Shown piece by piece: positions 52,650 to 63,865 of a DNA stretch of 64,000 nucleotides. This DNA comes from Cladocopium goreaui (Eukaryota > Sar > Dinophyceae > Suessiales > Symbiodiniaceae). How positions within the stretch are numbered: position 1 is the stretch's first letter; each line of letters starts with the position of its first letter. The stretch is taken from assembly GCA_947184155.2 (NCBI GenBank), contig CAMXCT020001446.1, positions 1 through 64,000 of the forward strand, given 5' to 3'. The notes beneath the pieces are model-generated. The model made no database searches, was not told where the DNA came from, and saw only the letters and a program-made list of their open reading frames with translations. The position numbers and the translations under genes are program-made.

Positions 52650-53520
52650 GCCAAGCTCCGCTTCTCAATCACGGTTGGGGGCTGAAGACTCAGTCCTGAC
52701 GGAAGGTGCTGATGTTGCCATGTCTTCGGTACCTATGACTCAGTCTGCATACCATTTCATTTTCGAATTTTGGTGCAATGGAGTTCAAGAGTCGTGTGCT
52801 GCACTGCAACACCGAGCCAATGCTTGGAAGCATTGTCCAGTTGGTGGCCCAGCCGATGACGACAGACAGGCGTCACTAGTCATTGCCTTTGATTCCCGTG
52901 ATGCTAGAAGTGTACGCTTGTTGTGGGTGCACTGGGTTGACACCGCTAGATTGGTGGGGAAGCCGTTCACACTAGATGCAAGAAGTGCAATTATTTACAC
53001 TCCCAATTTCATCAAAAATGAAGAACACTTTCAACATGTGATCCACCCAGCAATTGGTGCTCGCATGAAACGCTCTCGCAGTGAACGTGAACCTGTACCC
53101 CCAGAAGTCCTCAGGCTGAAGAAGATTTGTGAGACAGCCTTTGCTCCTCCAACAACTGGTTTTGAAGACACTGATGATGATCAATGCTTCATTTGTGCCA
53201 ACCTTTGCAATGATGATGAATATGGTTCATCCTCATCGTCAGTACCAATGGCTACAGGATCTGACTTCAGGTGTATGATATGTCTTTTATATTCACACAG
53301 AAGATGCTGTGAACAAGTCATCGAGTTTTTGGAAAAGTCTGGTCACAATCACAACCACAACGCAAGTTCCAGTTCCAGTTCAAGTTGTGGCCAACCAAAG
53401 GACTTGAGGAAACATGAGGTGAAGAACTTTTTTCTCGAGATGGTTCCAGCCATACTGCTACAGTCGCCGCTGGAGAGGTTGGGGCTCCCAGTCGTTATTC
53501 AAGTCTGCATTGAGCTCTGA
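52650..53520 (+). CDS. Terminal exon of the multi-exon gene, Cys/His zinc finger
   Basis: The acceptor is probably GCGTTAG at 52649, after which the frame PSSASQSRLGAEDSVL is open. A C-x2-C pair (CFIC, about 53188) is followed by a further Cys, a Ser-rich spacer, then CMIC and H-R-R-C-C near 53275-53315. That order of ligands suits a treble-clef, PHD-like or RING-like zinc finger. A His/Asn plus poly-Ser stretch (about 53345-53385) precedes a Leu-rich end that stops at TGA 53518-53520, so this looks like the last exon. Zinc fingers are common in transposase-derived genes, but a chromatin role is equally possible. Confidence 0.52.
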
Positions 53521-53899
53521 CTCTAGTTGGAAAAGTTCTGTAGTTCTGTAGCTTTCTCATGGCACAGATAATTACAGGACATACGTACATACATTACTAC
53601 ACAAATAAAACACACACGTAAACATGTAACATATACAATATACACAAACATATACCTTTGCATATACATAGACATATGTTACATAGATTTCAATATTTAC
53701 ATGTTCATTCACAATCAATTCAAGTACATATTCATTTTCATTTAAAATATACATAATCCATACCATGCCATGCCTGCCATGATCTGACCTTTCCTTAAAA
53801 TATAATTACCATGCCACAACACACATACCAGAGCCAGACAGACAGACAGACAGGCATACAGAGATTACGTACATTGTAATTACACACAGATACATGGTA

Positions 53900-54200
53900 C
53901 ATGCATAAATACGTACATCGTACATACATACATACATACATACATACATACATACATGCATGCATGCATGCATGCATACATGCATACATGCATACATGCA
54001 TACATGCATGCATGCATGCATACATACATACATTCTTGCATACATGCATACATGCATACATATATGCATACATACATATATACATACATGCATACATACA
54101 TACATACATACATACATTCTTGCATACATGCATACATACATACATACAGACAGACAAACATGTACATATGTGCATACACACATTTTACATACATGACATG
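53900..54200. repeat. (ACAT)n / (GCAT)n microsatellite
   Basis: A long tetranucleotide tract of CATA and CATG units with occasional TTCT interruptions. It produces open frames in several phases that encode only Met-His-Thr-Tyr-Ile-Ala-Cys strings and are not genes. A PyPu flank with CAGACAGACAG units extends on both sides. Confidence 0.9.
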
Positions 54201-54390
54201 CATACATGCATGCATGCATACTCTATTCTCCATCCAACCGTACAACTCATAGACAGGCAAACAAACAAACTGACAGACAGACAATCAAACAGACAAACAT
54301 CATACATTCGCACATACAGACATCATATATTCATTCATTATTCATACAGACAGACAGGTCTAGAGATTCATGCATACTATTACATAATAT

Positions 54391-54546
54391 TGTTTGCCAA
54401 GCGTGCTTTGCCGCCTGGGGCATGTGCATGTGTGGCATGCTGCTGCCAGAAGACACTGCTGCGGAATGAAGAAAATTGGGACAGAGGCCAGGACGAAAGA
54501 AAGCAAGCAGGGGGATATCAATAGTGAAGGGCCATCCGTGGCACTG
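54391..54546 (+). repeat. Inverted repeat arm, left
   Basis: This 155-bp arm is repeated in reverse orientation at about 55406-55560 (shared blocks include GGAATGAAGAAAATTGGGAC and GGATATCAATAGTGAAGGGC). The arms flank a 99-bp minisatellite and the U6 gene. No function recognised. Confidence 0.75.
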
Positions 54547-54549
54547 CAA

Positions 54550-55160
54550 TTTCCATAGCCTCGATCGAGGCCTGCCTCGAGGCCTGCCTTGCGGCTTGCC
54601 TCCTCCTAGCCAAGTGTCTGTTTTGCTCCACTTTCCATAGCATCAACGGCAATTTCCATAGCCTCCAGGCCTGCCTCGAGGCCTGCCTTGCGGCTTGCCT
54701 CCTCCTAGCCAAGTGTCTGTTTTGCTCCACTTTCCATAGCATCAACGGCAATTTCCATAGCCTCCAGGCCTGCCTCGAGGCCTGCCTCGAGGCCTGCCAT
54801 CCTAGCCAAGTGTCTGTTTTGCTCCACTTTCCATAGCATCAACGCCAATTTCCATAGCCTCGAGGCCTGCCTCGAGGCCTGCCTCGCGGCATGCCTCATC
54901 CCAGGCAAGTTTCTGTTTTGCTCCACTTTCCATCGCATCCATGGCAATTTGCCAAGTGCACTTTCCATAGCATCAATGGCAATTTCCATAGCCTCGAGGC
55001 CTGCCTCGAGGCCTGCCTCGAGGCTTGCCTCATCCTAGCCAAGTGTCTGTTTTGCTCCACTTTCCATCGCATCCATGGCAATGTCCATAGCCTCGAGGCC
55101 TGCCTCGAGGCCTGCCTCGGCTAGGATGAGGCAAGCTTCGAGGCAGGCAGGCCTTATTGC
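54550..55160. repeat. About 99-bp minisatellite with CCTCGAGG cores
   Basis: Five units, with the marker CAAGTGTCTGTTTTGCTCC starting at 54611, 54710, 54807, 54906 (CAAGTTTCTG variant) and 55040. Spacing is about 99, 97 and 99 bp, then 134 bp where one unit has a partial insertion. Each unit includes repeats of GGCCTGCCTCGA. The right end (55128-55160) turns to the reverse complement, making a local palindrome. Confidence 0.85.
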
Positions 55161-55251
55161 AGCGCGGCAAAGGAGAGACTTAGGGAAGGTGAGGGAAGAC
55201 TCGAGGCAGGCCTCCACACCCATACATACATAGATTCAGTCACGCATGAGC

Positions 55252-55303
55252 AAAAAACTTGTTACACTTCTCGATTTGTGCGTGTCATCCTTGCGCAGGG
55301 GCC

Positions 55304-55335
<32 letters not shown>

Positions 55336-55363
55336 TCGGATGATCCCCGAAGGGAATCCACTG
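55252..55363 (-). ncRNA. U6: U6 spliceosomal snRNA gene
   Basis: The minus strand reads the universally conserved core: AATTGGAACGATACAGAGAA, then GATTAGCATGGCCCCTGCGC and AAGGATGACACGC. This includes the ACAGAGA box that pairs with the 5' splice site and the AGC that forms U2/U6 helix I. A 5' stem-loop closed by UUCG (GATTCCC/GGGATC with one bulge) precedes it, and the gene ends in a run of six T, a Pol III terminator. U6 acts in the nucleus at the spliceosome active site. All core blocks are intact, so it may be functional. No TATA box is obvious upstream. It sits between the arms of an inverted repeat. Confidence 0.93.
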
Positions 55364-55405
55364 GGCAGTGAGCAAAAAAGGTGCTTACCCTGCCTCCCGG
55401 CATCA

Positions 55406-55560
55406 CCAGTGCCACGGATGGCCCTTCACTATTGATATCCCCCTGCTTGCTTTCTTTCGTCCTGGCCTCTGTCCCAATTTTCTTCATTCCGCAGCAGTGT
55501 CTTCTGGCAGCAGCATGCCACACATGCACATGCCCCAGGCGCCAAAGCACGCTTGGCAGC
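55406..55560 (-). repeat. Inverted repeat arm, right
   Basis: Reverse-complement partner of 54391-54546. Differences between arms are few, so the inversion or duplication is fairly recent. It lies just upstream of U6 (minus strand), where a U6 promoter would be expected. Confidence 0.75.
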
Positions 55561-56765
55561 GGCATCCCACTTACTAGACTCAGTTGGGCCACTTCAGATA
55601 GAACGGTAAAGGAAGTTGCAAGTATCTGCATATAGCATGAAAGTATTTGAAGCACTCGCGCTAGGTATGTTATCTTTAAGTCATCTCTTCAAAGGGCTGA
55701 ACATGCTGAAAGTTGTTCACGCTTCTTGGCACAAGGAAAGTTGGCTCGAGAATAATTCCCGAAAGGATACCGTTGAGATAAGAGAAACCGAAAGGATTGA
55801 ACATGGCGAAACGAAGGAAGAAAACATGTTTGCAGCCTTTTTGAGAGAAAAAATGACTTTTCAGGACGTGCGTTCGAAGTTGCGGTTGGCGCGCCGTTAG
55901 TTGGATTGGCGCGCTACGCTTTGAAATAGAAAGGGAAAAAACGGAAGAGTCTTAATCTTAACGCGAATTCCAGAAGTTCTCCGATACTTCCCCTTTGTAT
56001 TGCAAAAAACATGTTCTTCAGAAATGGAGATTTCTTTGTATTCCCAAAGATTTATTAATTGATTGACATGTACACCATCATGCACAACGAGAAGATGGGA
56101 AAAATCCAGCAAGTTCAAAACAAACACCTTCCTGAAACTCTTTTGGTTTTCAGAAATGACCGAGCAGTTTCTGATGTTTCTGAATGTTTTTTTCCAATAC
56201 CAAAAATGCCACAAACTTAAATTGAAAAAACAAGACACTCAGTTTTCTGGATTTTCCGTTTTTTTTTCCCCTGATCGTTGTCCCTTTTTCGTTCTTTTCA
56301 ACATGAAGAGAAATAGAGAGATGTTGAGCCAAAACGAAAAAGGTCATAGAAATTTAGCTTTTTGAGCTCTCTGCTTCTCTTTGTGAACTTTTCCTGTTTT
56401 ATTTTGCTTTACAATCAGAGATAGCGTAAAGCTGTCAAGGCTCAGAGAACTGAAATTAAAACTTTTTTCTGTTCATTGTCTGAAAAATGGGTCTTAGGAT
56501 AAAAAGAGTTCAGCCACAAAAGCGAACTGTTTCAAAGTAAGTTTCCAGGTGTTCTTTAATTACTGTTCAGCTTCAAAAAAAAAAAGGTTTAACACAACAA
56601 GATAGAGATTCCAAATATTTTTTTTGTGTGTCTAAATCTTTTCTGTTAAAACCAAGTTTGTTAAAACCGTCAAAAGGTCGGAAATTCATTCTTGCGATTT
56701 TTCCGGAATTGCTTCCGACGTAAGCTGAATACAAGATTCACAGCAATTCAGTTTTCAGATTTTTC

Positions 56766-57115
56766 TTGCAGAACTTGTTTGATTTTTCTACAAATACAGA
56801 ACTTTTTAGAATTTTCGAGATTTTCGAATACGGAACATACACGTTCATATGCCCTTTTTGTATCAAAATTTGGAAAGCTGAAGGCATCCGCCAAACAATT
56901 ACGGAACTTTCAATCAAAGAGTTGATCCTCAGAGGCTTCGTAAACTGTTCCACAAAGATCGGAATTTTTCTTTTTTCAAGCGCGCAGTTGGTTAAAATTA
57001 TGTTTCCTTCAGCATTTTCTGAGCTATGGCCGTACTTTGAAATGTCTGACTTTGCAAAGGTTGAAAACATTGTCGAAAACATTGAAGAGCTTGTCGTGAA
57101 ACATTATCAAAGCTT
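56766..57115 (+). repeat. Interspersed repeat copy, plus orientation
   Basis: About 330 bp matched in inverted orientation at 58755-59085. Shared blocks: CAAACAATTACGGAACTTTC, CTCAGAGGCTTCGTAAA, AAGCGCGCAGTTGGTTAAAA (second copy with a few changes) and GAGCTATGGCCGTACTTTGA. An open frame runs through both copies, but its composition is ordinary and I do not call a gene. Confidence 0.7.
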
Positions 57116-57529
57116 TCAAGGATGAAAAGGTTCTTCGAAATAACTGCTAGGTTCTTCGATTTTGTGGCATCATGTTGGAATTCCAGAAGAAGTTTCTCAA
57201 ACTAATACAGTATATACAAGCCAAAACTTGCAGTCTTCGTTGGGTCAAATTCGGCAGCGGAAAAGAACCGAATACTATCTGAACCCCCACGCTGCTTCAT
57301 GACGATAAAAATGATGCCGAAAGATGGGGTGGTAACAGCACAGAAAAGTGTACCACTTTGTTTGCAAACGTGTGGTGTCTTTATCTTGCGGCATTGCGTG
57401 GGCCTTGGTGCCGCGCGCGTGAAGATTGGAAAGTTCCGGCTGGCCCGCTGCGGGGCAATGCCCCGGGTTGACCAAACAGAGCGCGACGTGTCCTATAGTA
57501 TTAGATATTCAACCCAGTAAACGATATTT

Positions 57530-57790
57530 GCGCCGCCGTATACAGGCACTGCTGACCGCACGCGCGCACCGTACGCTCGCAAGCACGCACCGTACGCCCT
57601 GACCGTTCACAAATTTTGGTGGCGAAATCGAGCGTTTTGTCAGCAAAATCAAAGTTTTTGTCAGCAAAATCCGGGATTTTGGAAGCAATTTTGCGCGCGC
57701 AGTGCGGGCGCGCAGTTTGAGCGCGCAGTGTGCGCGTGCAGTGCGTGCGGGCAGTGCGTGTGCGCAGTGCGCGCGCACAGTGTGACTGCG
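57530..57790. repeat. GC-rich alternating CG/GTGC tract
   Basis: Runs of GCGCGCAGTG, TGCGTGCGGG and CGCACCGTACG with a short internal repeat (TCAGCAAAATC twice, about 57639 and 57661). Alternating purine-pyrimidine sequence of Z-DNA type. A similar tract is at 63705-63790. Not coding. Confidence 0.6.
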
Positions 57791-58754
57791 TGCAGTTACC
57801 AGCGCAGATTGATCTTGGCTTTGAGCTTGCTGCGAGCATCTCGCGCTGTACAGATTTGAGATCTCGTGCAGATGTCCCGCGTTTTTTGGAAAACTGTTTG
57901 CAGCTTCTCATGCAGCTTCCCGATGTCACAGAGTCTGTGCCGAGCCGGCGTGGAGGAAGTACCTGTGGGGACACGAAAACCCAGGAAAGCAAAGCGCGGT
58001 CCTTTTGCCTTTGTTCTTGCAGTCGTTCTGTTCCCCTGTGTTTGAAGCTGGTTTTGGTTTGCATGGTGTATATTTGCGGCTGTGTGAGGATCTGTTTGAG
58101 CCAAGATGCGCCTTACTGACTATAGCATACTCAATAGCAGTTACTATCGCGGTGAAATCATCCAAAGACAAGCAAAACTCTGGTTTTGCAGGGTTTCAAC
58201 ATCAGCTCCGAAACCTTCATTGGTGGAGGAGCTACCCAGGGGAAACATAGCCTGGCGAAGGTGTCTCGAGTCTTGCTTGATAGTTGTTGGTGGTTTGCGC
58301 ATTATTCCTTACAACTTCTGAGAACAAACGGGAAGGTGACGGAAGGTGTGGGATTTTTAGGTTTTCGGCTTCACCTGGGCCACAGGGACGTGTCGTGAAA
58401 AAAGCAAAATTATTCGTATCTGCCGAATATTCTTCTTGAATACAAACCCATGAGGCAATCTGCAAGGTGCTTGCCCTTAGAGGCAATAGATTAGCTACCA
58501 AGCTGACTAGGATCTATTAGGGGAATGGAAGCAGCCTGGCCAAGGTGCCAACCTTGGAACATCATAGGTAACCATGTCCACAGTGTTATTGGCAAAAATT
58601 ATGGCTTGGCAAGGTCCTTCATCCGTGATGTTGTCTGTGGAGGCTGTGTGTATAGATTTTTGGAACTTTTGCAGTAACGTTGATTTTTGGAAGTTCTAGG
58701 GAAGCTAACATGATTTCGAAACACAGCTTTTTGGTAGTTTTTCCCTGACATTTG

Positions 58755-59085
58755 CTAGCTCCGTTTCACGACTAGCTCTTCAATGTTTTTGACAATGTTT
58801 TCACCCTTTGCAAAGACAGACATTTCAAAGTACGGCCATAGCTCAGAAAATGCTAAAGGAAACATAATTTTAACAAACTGCGCGCTTGAAAAAATAAAAA
58901 ATCCGATCTTTGTGGAACATTTTACGAAGCCTCTGAGGATCAATTCTTTGATTGAAAGTTCCGTAATTGTTTGGAGGAGGCGTTCAGCTTTCCAAATTTT
59001 GATACAAAAAAGGGCATATGCTTGTGTATGTTCCGAAAATATTCGACATTTTCGAAAGGATTCAAGACAATTCTGAGATCTCAAT
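58755..59085 (-). repeat. Interspersed repeat copy, minus orientation
   Basis: Inverted partner of 56766-57115, about 1.6 kb away. Together they could form a hairpin in a long transcript. They may simply be two insertions of one AT-rich family. Confidence 0.7.
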
Positions 59086-60014
59086 GCCTGAACTTTTTTC
59101 TAAAAGCATCTTCTGAATTTGGATTATTGGAAGGGATTGCAAACAGAAATTGGCACAAATACCAGAAAAACCTCAGAAATCTTTATTAAATAATTTTGCA
59201 AAAAAAGTTCTGAAAACTAATTTTCTGATTTCTCTACTTTGAATGTTCTGAATATTGACTTCAATTTACGTCGGTAGAAGATCAGGAAAAACAAGACAGT
59301 TCGGAAAACTGATTGGCTGGGCTGACCTTTTCTTGTTTATTCTGACATACATACTGAATCCACAAGCAAAGAAATAAATTATGGATTTTTCCTGAACCTG
59401 TTAGAATGTTAAAACAAGGCAACATTTTTAGAACAAAAAGGGACAAAAACTAGAAGAATAATTTTCTTCCGCCTTTTGCCTGCTTTCATTGCAGAAGCAG
59501 TTTAAAACAAAAACAAAGCAGAAAAGAAAGGCAAACTTTAAATCACGCTTCGGGTTTTTCAACCTTTCCAAAAAACGAAATAAAAAATTCAGATAAAATA
59601 CGAAAAACATCCATGAAAACAGGTTTTCTGTTTTCTGAACTTCTTTTTCATATTAATTAAAAAATCGAAAAGGAAAAAAACACTAAAGACAACTTCAGAA
59701 AACTGATATTATTTTGACCTTGCTCTTTTTTGTAAACTTCGTGGTGTTCAAAAAGCAGTTTTGAAAGTGCCAATTTTCAATCAAGTCAGAAATTGCTCCG
59801 ACAATTTCACTTTTCAAAAATACATCTGTCAGGTCTTTCAAAAACCAGAAGCAAATTTCAGGAATATGAATTTTCGATTTCTTCTCATTTTGCATAATTA
59901 TGTACAAACCCAAGAAATCATATTTTTTCCCCAACAGCAGAATGCTTTGGGGTCTCAGCCCACATAGCCTTCGGGGTGCTCCGGGGCACTGCTCGATCCT
60001 GCCGCCTCGTTTCG

Positions 60015-61506
60015 CCGGTTCCGGGAACCAGGGTTCCGAGAACCGGTTCCGGGAACCAGGGTTCGGGGCAAGGTTCCGGGAACCCAGGGTTCCGGGAACC
60101 AGGGTTCGGGGCAAGGTTCCAGGAACCCAAGGTTCCGCAAACCAGACTTTCAAGCAAGGTTCTGGGAACAATGGGTTCTGGCTACCTTTTGGGTTCCGGG
60201 ACGTCAAGGTTCCGGGAAGGTTCCGGGCACACTTGGCTTTCGACAAGGTTCCGGGAACCTTAGCATGGTTTCGAGCAGCCAGAGCCTGGATTGTGCCAAA
60301 GTTCTGGAATCACCGGAACACCAATTTTGAGACATCCTGCAAACCCAGAGTTTGGGGAACCAGGATTCTGGCAAGGTTCCAGCAACACTGGGTTCCGACA
60401 AGGTTCCGAGAACCACCACAGATGCGGACCCACAGTTTGGATATACTTCCTGGATTATGCCACAGGTTCCGGACAGGGACAAGGTCAGAGTTCTGGCAAG
60501 GTTCCGAGGTTCCGGAAACAACCCAGGGGTCGGATATACGCCGTGGGTTGTACCAAGGTTCATGCTACGGACAGGGTCCCAGAAAACCAATTTGCAAGGA
60601 AACCAAGGTTCCAGGACCAAAAGGGCCCGGTCAACGAGCAATCGCTGACAGGGGGGGGGACAGCGTGACAATAAATCAGCGCGTCTCGGTTCCGGAAACC
60701 CAGGGTTCCAATATACGCTGTGGGTTGCGCCAAGGTTCCGGAAACGAGGGTTCCAGGAAGACAAGGTTCCAGGGACACAAGGTTCCAGGAACACAAGGGA
60801 TTCCGGAAATCCCCCAGCCAATCTTGGGTGCTTTGTGGCCCCTCACTGAATTCCGAATTCATGTTCGTTTGCTCAGTGGGCGCACAGCGTCGGTCGACTG
60901 ACCTGTTCTGATGTTGCTGTAAAATCTTCTGTTTGAACTGTTCCGATGTCGCATCTACCAAAGCACATGCCACATCAAGCAATTAAGTTCGATGCCTTGG
61001 AACACCTAAATATTGGCAGCAAACCTGTGTGAGGCTTCTCGAAGCCAGGTAGATGATTTTTTGAAGCTAAGTGACCAAACAGCAACACACAATGAAACTT
61101 CAGACACAGTTGTGACACAACAACCAAGTATTGACATGAAACTAATTCTGGAATCATGATGGACAATTTGGCCAAAACCAACTGTTTCACCAATCACTTG
61201 CGCAAACTGACCGATGTTGTCCAAGCACGACAAGATAATCCCAAACCAACACACACACACAATTTTGTAAACACTTAATGACACACCGTGGTCTGCAAAT
61301 ACTGCCATTCGTTTGTAACCAAATGTATGTAAATTCAACTATGCGCGCTTTCTTAAAGAACATGTCTCATCCTGCCTTTGGTCCAAAAGGGGAGGGGGCA
61401 AGGCGGGCAAAAAATCGCCGAAGAGACTTAGGCTATGGAATCCTGTTCCTGCCATCATTAATCCGTCTTGGGTTGCAAAGTTGGACCACTGTTTGAAACC
61501 AACCGC
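60015..61506. repeat. Tandem duplication unit 1 with GGTTCC minisatellite
   Basis: The first half carries tens of GGTTCC/GGGAACC words, with a recurrent near-palindrome GGTTCCGGGAACC. The second half (about 60900-61490) is unique-looking. The same unit follows at a distance of about 1487 bp. Open frames here encode only Gly-Ser-Gly-Asn-Gln or Pro-Glu-Pro-Trp repeats derived from the motif. Confidence 0.82.
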
Positions 61507-62993
61507 TGCCGGTTCCGGGAACCAGGGTTCCGGGCAAGGTTCCGGAACTCAGGGTTCCGGGAACCAGGGTTCGGGGCAAGGTTCCAGGTTCCGCAAACCA
61601 GACTTTCAAGCAAGGTTCTGGGAACAATGGGTTCTGGCTACCTTTTGGGTTCCGGGACGTCAAGGTTCCGGGATCCCCAGGTTCTCGGCGCCAGGAAGGT
61701 TCCGGGCACACTTGGCTTTCGACAAGGTTCCGGGAACCTTACCATGGTTTCGAGCGGTTCTGGAATCACCGGAACACCAATTTTGAAACATCCTGGAAAC
61801 CCAGAGTTTGGGGAACGAGGGTTCCGGCAAGGTTCCAGCAACACTGGGTTCCGACAAGGTTCCGAGAACCACCGCGGATGCGGACCCACAGTTTGGATAT
61901 ACTTCCTGGATTATGCCACAGGTTCCGGACAGGGACAAGGTTGCGGAACAACAATTTTCAAGAAGCCCAGCCCAGGTTCCAGAGAACCAGGGTTCTGGCA
62001 AGGTTCCGAGGTTCCGGAAACAACCCAGGGGTCGGATATACGCCGTGGGTTGTACCAAGGTTCATGCTACGGACAGGGTCCCAGAAAACCAATTTTCAAG
62101 GAAACCAAGGTTCCAGGACCATATAGGCCCTGTCAACGAGCAATCGCTGACAGGGGGGGGCACAGCGTGACAATAAATCAGCGCGTCTCGGTTCCGCAAA
62201 CCCAGGGTTCCAATATACGCTGTGGGTTGTGCCAAGGTTCCGGAAACGAGGGTTCCAGGAAGACAAGGTTCCAGGAACACAAGGGATTCCGGAAATCCCC
62301 CAGCCAATCTTGGGTGCTTTGTGGCGGGTTCCGCACATGCCGATTCATGTTCGTTTGCTCAGTGGGCGCACAGCGTCGGTCGACTGACCTGTTCTGATGT
62401 TGCTGTAAAATCTTCTGTTTGAACTGTTCCGATGTCGCATCTACCAAAGCACATGCCACATCAAGCAATTAAGTTCGATGCCTTGGAACACCTAAATATT
62501 GGCAGCAAACCTGTGTGAGGCTTCTCGAAGCCAGGTAGATGATTTTTTTAAAGCTAAGTGACCAAACAGCAACACACAATGAAACTTCAGACACAGTTGT
62601 GACACAACAACCAAGTATTGACATGAAACTAATTCTGGAATCATGATGGACAATTTGGCCAAAACCAACTGTTTCACCAATCACTTGCGCAAACTGACCG
62701 ACGTTGTCCAAGCACGACAAGATAATCCCAAACCAACACACACACACAATTTTGTAAACACTTAATGACACACCGTGGTCTGCAAATACTGCCATTCGTT
62801 TGTAACCAAATGTATGTAAATTCAATTATGCGCGCTTTCTTAAAGAACATGTCTTATCTTGCCTTTGGTCCAAAAGGGGACGGGGCAGGGCGGGCAAAAA
62901 ATCGCCGAAGAGACTTAGGCTATGGAATCCTGTTCCTGCCATCATTAATCCGTCTTGGGTTGCAAAGTTGGACCACTGTTTGAAACCAACCGC
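61507..62993. repeat. Tandem duplication unit 2 with GGTTCC minisatellite
   Basis: Second copy of the 1.49-kb unit. The AACCAACCGCTG word is at both unit ends. The GGTTCC half is shorter in places and has gained a segment near 61940-61985. The unique half (62400-62990) is almost identical to 60915-61500. Confidence 0.82.
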
Positions 62994-63865
62994 TGTTGGG
63001 GATCTACGTCGGCTTATTACAATTATGGTTCGAGAAAATATCGGAGAACTTCTGGCTTCAAAGCGCAACATTTTTCTGACCTTTTCCTTGTCATTTACGA
63101 CCTGTTGTTTTTTCCAAACAATAGCGCGCCAACGGAAATTTTCAATGTACTGAAAGTCATTCCTGCGCTCAGAACGGCTAGGACAAGCCCTTTTTCTTCC
63201 ATCGCTTCGTGCAACTTCAATCCTTTCGGGTTCTTTGGTTGCAACAATATCGCTGTCATAACGGAAATGTTTGTTTTGTAGTAAAATTTGGATAACTTCA
63301 GATAATTTCAGTACAGCAGTTGTGCCAAGCGCTGTGCAACACATGTTTTAAATGGCCTATAGATAGAATACATATATGTTAGGTTCTTCAAATCCTTATA
63401 TCATACGTAACAAAGTTGCAACTTCATCTATGGTGCTACCCGAACTTACAATTTTTTATTGATAGATACACCATTTTCGCACTTGCAAACAAATTGTAGA
63501 ATACAAACACTTTACAAACATGTTCAAAACCCGTAAACATCTAGAGGCATTGATAACTCGGAATGTCCAACCTCCATGGATATCTTACAACCTAAGCCTC
63601 ATCCGTTCTTATTTATCTGTGAAACTCACCATTGAGATTGAGTGCTGGGGTTTTAAGAAGCCGTGAGCCGACGTATATACAGCGTATATGTTCCAGCAGA
63701 GGGGTTATTGCGCGCGTATATCGCGCACTGCATGCGTCACTGCGCGCATATATCGCGCACCGCACGCGCGCACCGCACGCGCGCATTGCACCGTACACAT
63801 GTTCATCGCACACGTTCGCTTTCGGAGGGGTCAATCGTTCACCACTCTTGAGTTTAGATAACCTG

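Larger units (their letters stand above)
55600..59900. other. AT-rich stretch without recognised genes
   Basis: Apart from the inverted pair and the GC-alternating tract listed separately, this holds A/T-rich sequence with many short frames. None of the frames has domains, balanced composition or splice signals that convinced me. Confidence 0.5.

Noticed and set aside
53900..54170. CRISPR-like regular repeats
   Set aside because: Four-base microsatellite in a eukaryotic context, with no spacers.
53795..54284. Met-His-Cys-rich frames of 80-200 aa
   Set aside because: Direct translation of the ACAT/GCAT microsatellite.
54470..54500. AAAATTGGGACAGAG in the inverted-repeat arm as a degenerate second U6
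   Set aside because: Only about 15 bases resemble the U6 core. ACAGAGA is not followed by the AGC/helix I block.
57730..58119. 129-aa plus-strand frame
   Set aside because: Its start is inside the GC-alternating tract, it has no domain, and the Cys/Arg-rich composition looks like repeat translation.
59900..62397. Long frames of 200-330 aa in the GGTTCC region
   Set aside because: Composition is only the translated minisatellite (Gly-Ser-Gly-Asn or Pro-Glu-Pro-Trp repeats), open in several phases on both strands.
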